Source: an uncultured Bacilli bacterium
GTDB lineage: Bacteria; Bacillota_I; Bacilli_A; RF39; UBA660
Direction: 5' to 3'
Assembly: GCA_947624095.1 (NCBI GenBank)
Contig: CANQIR010000028.1
Location: forward strand, 1-10,897
DNA length: 10,897 nt
Shown: positions 8,101 to 10,897 of the stretch, in pieces
Numbering within the stretch: the first letter of the stretch is position 1
How the letters are laid out: each line of letters begins with the position of its first letter
The notes under the pieces: model-generated
Database searches by the model: none
What the model was told of the DNA's origin: nothing
Seen by the model: only the letters and a program-made list of their open reading frames with translations
Made by a program: the position numbers and the translations under genes

Positions 8101-9392
8101 TAGAAGCTATTGGTCAATGGGCTTATAATGATTATAATGCTGCAACTGCTAATGGAGCTTATGTAATATGGCGTGTTGAAGGAGTTATGGATGGGGATTT
8201 TGATGCAGGATATGAATATACATTCCATACTTGGAGTCATGAATCAGCTCACAATATTGATGCTAGATTATTCTTAAGAAATTATGAGAGAAGATTTGAT
8301 GCTGGTGGCGAAGATTATGCAGATGGTAATTTAACTCAATCATTTGGTGATGGGGATATCGTTATGAATCTTTCTAGACATTTTACTAGTGATGCTAAAA
8401 TAAGTGCTAACTTAGATCCTAGTAGAATTGATAGTCCAAAGGAAATTAAAGATTTCTATAGTAAATTATTTGATACACTATATATTATGGATTATCTAGA
8501 AGGGCAAGCATTCTTAAAGTTATCAGCAGAAGAACAAGCTGCTTTAGCAGTGCAAGCTAATTATCCAAGAGAAAGTGAAAGCTTATTTGATGGTCAAGAG
8601 TATTTAAAGAGACAACATACGGTATATAAGGAAGTAACAGTTGAAGAAATACAACAGATGAATTTGGATGATATGGAAAGCTTATATGATGGTAGATTAG
8701 TTATGTGGCCAGGAGTTATTTATTCTACTTATACTACTAATAGGTATGGAGGAGAAAATATTTATAAGACTCGTTGGTATCAACCACATAATGATTTAGG
8801 TAGACCAGATTCTTATAGTCTTAAATGGTTAGCTTATGAAATGATGGGTTATGCTGGATATGATAAAGGATATGTTGCTTACTATAGTAATATTAATTCA
8901 GTTTCTAAATCATTCCCTTCAATTAAGGATGGTAAATTAGTTTATAATAATGAAGGAGTGCAACAATTCTATAGTGCTAATTACAAGACTGATTTGATGG
9001 CTTTAAAAGAAATAACTGGTAACGAGAATATTACTTTTAAAGATTATAAATTAGGTAGATTTGATTATGTTGCACAACATCTAAGTGATATTCAACAGAT
9101 TAATGTAAATGAATATTTTAATAAATTCTATAATGCTTTAAAAACGGATGCTACTGCGGTAATTAAAGCTCGTAAGGAAGCTATTGAGAAGTATCCTGAA
9201 GGTACAGATAATTATGTAAATAATCGTAATCAATATGTTATTAATACAAAAGCTAAAAACTTTGATAATAGCGTTGGCGTTAGAAGAGAATTATATTATG
9301 CAATGAAAAATGGTACTAATGATTTTACTGGCTTAGTATATGATTCTACTAATCAACATATTGTTAATCCATTTGTAGTTTCTGGTAATTAA
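2157..9392 (+). CDS. Giant cell-surface M26 (IgA1 protease/Zmp-like) zinc metallopeptidase with cohesin-like and dockerin-like modules
   Basis: The predicted product is a membrane-anchored extracellular zinc protease of 2411 residues. Modules in order: signal peptide (1-23, ending VSA); cohesin-like beta domain (about 26-151, with YALTATLNYD and FVVHLKVK); a hairpin of two membrane helices (about 183-204 and 211-232) joined by the basic loop KKKNIK; dockerin-like calcium loops DVNDDGKRDYED (238-249) and DVNNDGKVDIND (284-295); four beta-rich repeats (about 308-1250); a GLUG region (about 1282-1490); and an M26 domain to the C-terminus. Zinc ligands are His2028 and His2032 of HESAH with Glu2052, 24 residues after the first His, as in IgA1 protease/ZmpB. 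The C-terminal block VRRELYYAMKNGTNDF is also Zmp-like. Streptococcal M26 proteins have an N-terminal LPXTG before a similar hairpin; none is seen here. IgA, mucin-type or other host glycoproteins are possible substrates, but sequence cannot decide. The gene is monocistronic and ends at its own terminator. Confidence 0.9.
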   Translation: MKKVKYFLVVIVAILLMPIFVSASSGITLTTDKSDLELGDEVTVTAKFEGEAKIYALTATLNYDKDVFESLDSNSLVSLNDAIEVVYNPANNKFGLVNKAGDIGNELFVVHLKVKKNANVGDANITLTNITSSDGEVKTDYGKVSTQVLVTKDAEDGEVIPVNQEKEFEDSEENIIEVFTNKPILIVLAGVFVILGVVALYFAIKKKNIKVTLGLGVAMAIVFVSTIPILIMNNSKKDVNDDGKRDYEDTKEILKYLIEMEGTKEDESKQESTNKNPKPLKDYDVNNDGKVDINDAGGSAQDTTNKTNYKVSLSATTDDEFYIAKGKVTLNFVASVDPNEKIKEVMVNGSYYPVVNNNTYYSVTVDTPNISGVCEFNITKVKLINNREVETTLGIKKEVLKDAPYVDMFNFDDKNDILSFKLEDKDKAFISGHIVIADKDGNEVVTEEIQEENSIHYEFNIGENYSVMIFATYDLDTNTYNSVTGDQNRVENKAIYSHNLSIDKNYDFTIKNITITDAIEKGEKPTITFESTNSKDYSVEYIVIKGVRYEASLKYGTQQYVVTLDDVDTSNFGRYYVDIEEVEISNYKVFKKDVDYQANTLSYTVLKNAPRVENIKLEDDKVNQEIKVKYDVIDTDKTLTDLNLYLVDPDNKIVNTIYSVQNGDSMPVSYKDNLAGGYSVKFLADYNLGTDRHSYNDVNVGDAGIITQTDVKITGAIVGVNNNQANPFPVKNQSKYQIMYNITLSNEMMKKYNRFTGVTINGLNFDGSSNAVNASGDGNTVISFTVPSESGVVNLKVNRVKLSVESYQGVSQAYFAVVPYETQIDVLKDKPTIENLEVIEEDYNTKTVTFKFKVVDDNGGFESGYVVLGNQKQDIVKGENTITFTGIELGKDLDLKFYGNYDLDSNSIAGYDNTLNHYTDTELYTTTYGLYSEDVYENIELIDGVVSSNYIEKLTDIQLSFGVSTTDMAFEIDKVIIDNKEYKADIKDNNYVVNIPGYNAAGVKTISINEVVLKNGKKITLAKPLEVKVEVLKDKVSLYDFKYEISDDNIKLKLNLKDNDKAIFEDVKQAVLVKVYDEQNNLLYTLPYSDELTFNRINGILRYYIKIEVTYDRDISRGGENYYQAENILDDVISIDKNYIEIKDITDVTLYKQNTDKTEIIDKVNVIDIEANTGSYFVMITMSKMPSVYAKIKEVLVEDNHLILILDYEYVVQENKKEKQDLRIDYGEIATDGTVENTARPDSLQTLIEKIQNNPAANIVLTRDYDISEISVITGALFDVNFTGSFDGNGHTISNLKNPLFKSITGGTVKNIKLEKVNLASSVQQGTIANTASDADINNIIINNITMSGTGHDSGAIVGTASNGTTIENCAVKNLQLNVGWNSQRNGGLVGTLNGSTINNCYVNGNVSANWNYIGGLVGNATNSVITNSYGKGNVSGALSCEINCSTSGSNGNVIKNNVSLFVGARNGFASRYATLENNYRLGDVTGAATNGLTNITKEQVNTQLFMDAQFSSDIWNISNVNYDNTPVFNEERKSVLNLQEVGSNYDENKELLYSNLMLLMPYYDSSKIVDSARAISNDNLLATQKIAHIIPIDDEGHLVSYLTTDKPNKIKQIVLIFDNNEVQRYDVRYDKTYDMIASYRINSLLIDYSYNHYVIDSNTQLVNNLTNYLASLSYLDNLDILTKNDDSRLYREFYEEVTKNELKEFVLKYLANSNYAITNSNEAISDYIEREVKEDQKLVKALYVYNYLRKFYSVSFDGVMLNDLILFNSRGFNTDLTVDKITQLFLNDAKNFDTNRTNDVYKALLSKYTGLTNITDLMAFYVNTLTDLDPATWYAQEFKGYLKEIKVDDNPNIQYRLWDHLTHTDLNTKVSWYNYVLPILTIPENGAYIISSPVQFIIGSQRTYINDPNDPVEAAKLMKKIEDYSTRMKDYYTTAYRILQDEKIFNDIHTVQIDKRYVYENGIMTFQSPYSTQDAFHKYFIEAIGQWAYNDYNAATANGAYVIWRVEGVMDGDFDAGYEYTFHTWSHESAHNIDARLFLRNYERRFDAGGEDYADGNLTQSFGDGDIVMNLSRHFTSDAKISANLDPSRIDSPKEIKDFYSKLFDTLYIMDYLEGQAFLKLSAEEQAALAVQANYPRESESLFDGQEYLKRQHTVYKEVTVEEIQQMNLDDMESLYDGRLVMWPGVIYSTYTTNRYGGENIYKTRWYQPHNDLGRPDSYSLKWLAYEMMGYAGYDKGYVAYYSNINSVSKSFPSIKDGKLVYNNEGVQQFYSANYKTDLMALKEITGNENITFKDYKLGRFDYVAQHLSDIQQINVNEYFNKFYNALKTDATAVIKARKEAIEKYPEGTDNYVNNRNQYVINTKAKNFDNSVGVRRELYYAMKNGTNDFTGLVYDSTNQHIVNPFVVSGN
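3078..5906 (+). repeat. Four tandem degenerate protein repeats (205-221 residues each) in the protease stalk
   Basis: The motif VLK(D/N)(A/K)(P/V) recurs at residues 399, 605, 826 and 1031, a spacing of 206, 221 and 205 residues. In each unit it is followed by an acidic D.D-type motif (LEDKDKAF, VIDTDKTL, VVDDNGGF, LKDNDKAI) and then by an aromatic-acidic motif (TYDLDTN, DYNLGTD, NYDLDSN, TYDRDIS). It is preceded by a V.I(N/D)G or D..Y strand and an I..V.L strand. SIDKNY begins the stretch after copy 1 and again after copy 4, which suggests a fifth, half-length copy ending near residue 1250. The likely role is an extended beta-sandwich stalk holding the peptidase away from the membrane. Streptococcal Zmp proteins have comparable mid-regions, but I cannot prove homology by eye. 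Confidence 0.7.
6219..6420 (+). repeat. GLUG motifs of the protease
   Basis: Three GGLVG-type motifs occur at residues 1355 (GAIVG), 1387 (GGLVG) and 1415 (GGLVG), 28-32 residues apart. Each is followed by an I.N.Y/C-type strand such as INNCYVNGNVS and ITNSYGKGNVS. A preceding FTGSFDGNGHTISNL segment (1282-1296) is the usual lead-in. GLUG motifs commonly precede the catalytic part of M26 IgA peptidases and form a beta-helix-like module, so they support the family assignment. Confidence 0.85.
8238..8312 (+). other. Zinc-binding catalytic site of the M26 peptidase
   Basis: Codons for His2028-Glu2029-Ser-Ala-His2032 (8238-8252) form the HExxH signature, with Glu2029 as the catalytic base. The third ligand is Glu2052 (8310-8312) in GGEDYADGNLTQS. 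The downstream context NIDARLFLRNYERR...E.YA.G.LTQ matches the layout of streptococcal HEMTHN(S/F)DG...RR...E.YA.GLLQ. All catalytic residues are present. Confidence 0.9.
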
Positions 9393-9397
9393 AAAGA

Positions 9398-9430
9398 AAA
9401 GATCATTATTAAGATTTAATGGTCTTTTTT
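9398..9430 (+). terminator. Rho-independent terminator after the protease gene
   Basis: The arm AAAGATCATTA (9398-9408) pairs with TAATGGTCTTT (9417-9427) over 11 bases with one G-U wobble, around an eight-base loop. The T-run spans 9425-9430. It starts six bases after the TAA (9390-9392), so it isolates the giant gene from the ASCH-rarA unit. Confidence 0.85.
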
Positions 9431-9474
9431 ATATTGGAAAAAGTTTGGTAATAATTTTTTAATTGGGGGAGTTA

Positions 9475-9483
9475 TGATATAAT
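9475..9483 (+). promoter_or_regulatory. Extended -10 promoter of the ASCH-rarA unit
   Basis: TGATATAAT at 9475-9483 is a perfect extended -10 (TG, one base, TATAAT). The -35 region is a T-run (9455-9460) without a clear hexamer. Transcription would begin near 9490, leaving a leader of about 23 bases before the ATG at 9513. A ribosome binding site GAGGTG (9501-9506) lies in that leader, six bases before the ATG. Confidence 0.65.
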
Positions 9484-9512
9484 AATTTAGTGATATATGT
9501 GAGGTGTAATAA

Positions 9513-9851
9513 ATGATATATGAGATGTGATTACATAATGAGCCATTTAGAAAGATTGTAGAAGGGACAAAGACGATTGAATTAAGGCTTAATGATGAGA
9601 AAAGACAATTATTAAAAGAAAAGGATTTAATTAAATTTACAAATAGAAAGACTTTAGAAAGTATTGTAGTGGAAATAATTAAGTTACATAGATATTCAAG
9701 TTTTACAGAACTGTATAAACATTTTGATAAAATAGCATTGGGCTATAATGAAGATGAAGAAGCAAAACCGGAAGATATGGAACTTTATTATTCTAAGGAA
9801 GAACAGAATAAGTATGGAGTAGTGGGAATAGAAATTCAAGTTGTTAAGTAG
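9513..9851 (+). pseudogene. ASCH-domain protein gene interrupted by an in-frame TGA at codon 6
   Basis: The frame from ATG 9513 to TAG 9849-9851 encodes 112 positions. It reads MIYEM, then TGA (9528-9530), then LHNEPFRKIVEGTKTIELRL and on to the C-terminal YYSKEEQNKYGVVGIEIQVVK. The blocks EPF..I..GTKTIELRLNDEKR and the KYGVVGIEI ending are hallmarks of small stand-alone ASCH proteins, which have an RNA-binding fold related to PUA. Promoter, ribosome binding site and the frame after the TGA are all intact, so the lesion is either a very recent nonsense mutation, a sequencing error, or a TGA that is read through or decoded as Trp. The codon could derive from TGG, AGA or CGA by one change. No good start codon follows soon after the TGA; a GTG at 9669 lies inside the conserved domain and is not credible. 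The gene precedes rarA by 27 bases in one probable operon. The exact function of the family is unsettled. Confidence 0.75.
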
Positions 9852-9863
9852 TAAGAAAAAGAG

Positions 9864-9873
9864 AAAGGTGGAG
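9864..9873 (+). promoter_or_regulatory. Ribosome binding site of rarA
   Basis: AAAGGTGGAG at 9864-9873, five bases before the ATG at 9879, resembles the full anti-Shine-Dalgarno complement and fixes the rarA start. Confidence 0.75.
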
Positions 9874-9878
9874 ATTGG

Positions 9879-10897
9879 ATGGAACAGTCATCATTATTTG
9901 ATAAGCCAATGAGTGAGCCTTTAGCATCTAGAATGCGGCCAAGATCTTTAGAAGAATTTGTTGGTCAAGATCATTTGATTGGCGAAAATAAAATTTTAAG
10001 AAAGATGATTGAAAGTGATAATATATCTTCGATGATATTTTGGGGACCACCAGGAGTAGGGAAGACTACTCTAGCAAGAATTATTGCTAAATGTACTAAG
10101 TCGGAGTTTATTACTTTTTCGGCAGTAACTTCAGGAATTAAAGAAATAAAAAAAGTAATGGAGGACGCGGATAATAATAGAAATTTAGGAATAAGAACCA
10201 TTGTATTTGTTGATGAAATTCATCGTTTTAATAAAGCTCAACAGGATGCTTTTTTACCTTTTGTTGAGAAGGGAGCAATAATTTTAATTGGAGCAACAAC
10301 GGAAAATCCATCTTTTGAAGTAAATAATGCCTTGCTATCTAGATGTCGGGTATTTGTTTTAAAAGAATTAACTACCGAAGATATTTTAAATTTATTAGAA
10401 AGAGCGATTAAAGATGAGAGAGGCTTTGGTAAAGAGAATATTAAGATAACTGAGGATAATTTAAAAGTAATTGCAAAGTTTGCTAATGGAGATGCTAGAG
10501 CAGCTTTAACAACGTTAGATATGTTAGTTATTAATGGTGATGTAGATAAAGAGGGTAATATAAATATTTCTGATGAGACGATACAGGAATGTTTGACGAA
10601 AAAGACATTATTGTATGATAAAGATGGTGAAGAACATTATAATATTATTTCAGCTTTACATAAATCAATGCGAAATAGTGATCCTGATGCAGCTGTTTAT
10701 TGGTTGGCAAGAATGTTAGAAGCGGGTGAAGATCCAATTTATATAGCTAGAAGAATTACTAGGTTTGCTTCAGAAGATATTGGACTTGCGGATACTAATG
10801 CATTAAATGTGGCGATAAATGTTTATCATGCTTGTCATTTTATTGGAATGCCAGAGTGTAATGTTCATTTAGCAGAGGCAGTAATTTATATGTCGTT
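9879..10897 (+). CDS. rarA: Replication-associated recombination ATPase RarA (MgsA), 3' end cut by the window
   Basis: RarA is a cytoplasmic AAA+ ATPase of the clamp-loader/Mgs1-WRNIP1 group that acts at stalled or gapped replication forks. The 339 complete codons present cover roughly the first three quarters of a protein usually a little over 400 residues. Visible motifs: PLASRMRP (14-21), Walker A GPPGVGKT (56-63), SAVTSGIKEI (81-90), Walker B VFVDEIHRFNK (109-119), sensor 1 GATTENPSFE (138-147), Arg-finger region LLSRCR (152-157), sensor 2 GDARAAL (204-210), and the C-terminal tetramer-region signature ISALHKSMR.SDPDAA.YW.ARM (257-279). Residues 3-7, QSSLF, resemble a beta-clamp-binding peptide, which would suit a fork protein; this is inference. 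The gene lies 27 bases after the ASCH frame with its own strong ribosome binding site, so its translation need not suffer from the TGA upstream. The reading frame is open to the window edge. Confidence 0.96.
   Translation, partial: MEQSSLFDKPMSEPLASRMRPRSLEEFVGQDHLIGENKILRKMIESDNISSMIFWGPPGVGKTTLARIIAKCTKSEFITFSAVTSGIKEIKKVMEDADNNRNLGIRTIVFVDEIHRFNKAQQDAFLPFVEKGAIILIGATTENPSFEVNNALLSRCRVFVLKELTTEDILNLLERAIKDERGFGKENIKITEDNLKVIAKFANGDARAALTTLDMLVINGDVDKEGNINISDETIQECLTKKTLLYDKDGEEHYNIISALHKSMRNSDPDAAVYWLARMLEAGEDPIYIARRITRFASEDIGLADTNALNVAINVYHACHFIGMPECNVHLAEAVIYMS

Noticed and set aside
2157-9392. LPXTG sortase signal on the protease
   Set aside because: No LPXTG-like motif is present either before the N-terminal hairpin or at the C-terminus, which ends IVNPFVVSGN without a hydrophobic tail.
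124-9392. A dedicated secretion system made of the signal peptidase and the protease
   Set aside because: The signal peptidase has its own promoter and terminator and two unrelated genes lie between, so only general secretion is supported.
9669-9851. Short 60-codon gene starting at GTG 9669
   Set aside because: It is the tail of the ASCH frame that begins at 9513. The GTG falls within the domain and has no ribosome binding site.
9971-10201. Reverse-strand open frame of 76 codons
   Set aside because: It is antisense to the conserved Walker A to Walker B region of rarA, which is clearly the coding strand.
1-10897. CRISPR array, tRNA, rRNA, insertion sequence or phage attachment site
   Set aside because: I saw no direct-repeat/spacer pattern, cloverleaf, transposase or terminal inverted repeats with target duplications anywhere in the window.

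Overview
This is a strongly AT-rich window with Gram-positive style signals: purine-rich ribosome binding sites, extended -10 promoters (TGnTAnAAT) and hairpin-plus-T terminators. All recognisable genes lie on the + strand. Codon use favours A/T at third positions and AGA for arginine. Gene content (a short signal peptidase I, a streptococcal-type M26/Zmp surface protease and a RarA ATPase) suggests a low-GC Bacillota lineage, possibly host-associated Bacilli such as Erysipelotrichia or RF39-like relatives. No marker here fixes the taxon.

Layout. Bases 1-89 hold no gene I can support. A consensus-like promoter (90-119) leads into a type I signal peptidase (124-660), closed by a hairpin terminator (661-684). 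An extended -10 (754-762) and a good ribosome binding site open a two-gene unit: a uracil-DNA-glycosylase-fold protein (793-1458) directly abutted by a macro-domain protein (1459-1974). The 182-base gap that follows has no terminator. It holds a nested pair of perfect inverted repeats (2045-2091) and one or two candidate promoters. It precedes a single giant gene (2157-9392, 2411 residues) that fills two thirds of the window and ends at a clear terminator (9398-9430). A last unit has its own extended -10 (9475-9483) and carries an ASCH-domain gene (9513-9851) interrupted by an in-frame TGA at codon 6, then rarA (9879 to the window end, truncated by the window).

The giant protein is the centrepiece. 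It has a signal peptide, a cohesin-like domain, a two-helix membrane hairpin, a dockerin-like pair of calcium loops, four tandem copies of a 205-221-residue beta-rich repeat, GLUG motifs, and a C-terminal M26 metallopeptidase domain with HESAH and a downstream Glu at the spacing expected of IgA1 protease/Zmp enzymes. The membrane hairpin sits where streptococcal M26 proteases carry an N-terminal LPXTG plus hairpin, but no LPXTG is visible. Cohesin and dockerin modules in the same polypeptide suggest that these proteases could assemble with each other or with other surface proteins.

The remaining genes are housekeeping or nucleic-acid maintenance functions: protein export, base-excision-like and ADP-ribose chemistry, and stalled-fork ATPase. 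Nothing ties them to the protease beyond proximity. The signal peptidase could process its signal peptide, but so would any secreted protein's. The in-frame TGA is notable because the five complete reading frames end in TAA (four) or TAG (one) and none in TGA. Against general reassignment, all 18 tryptophans visible in intact genes use TGG.
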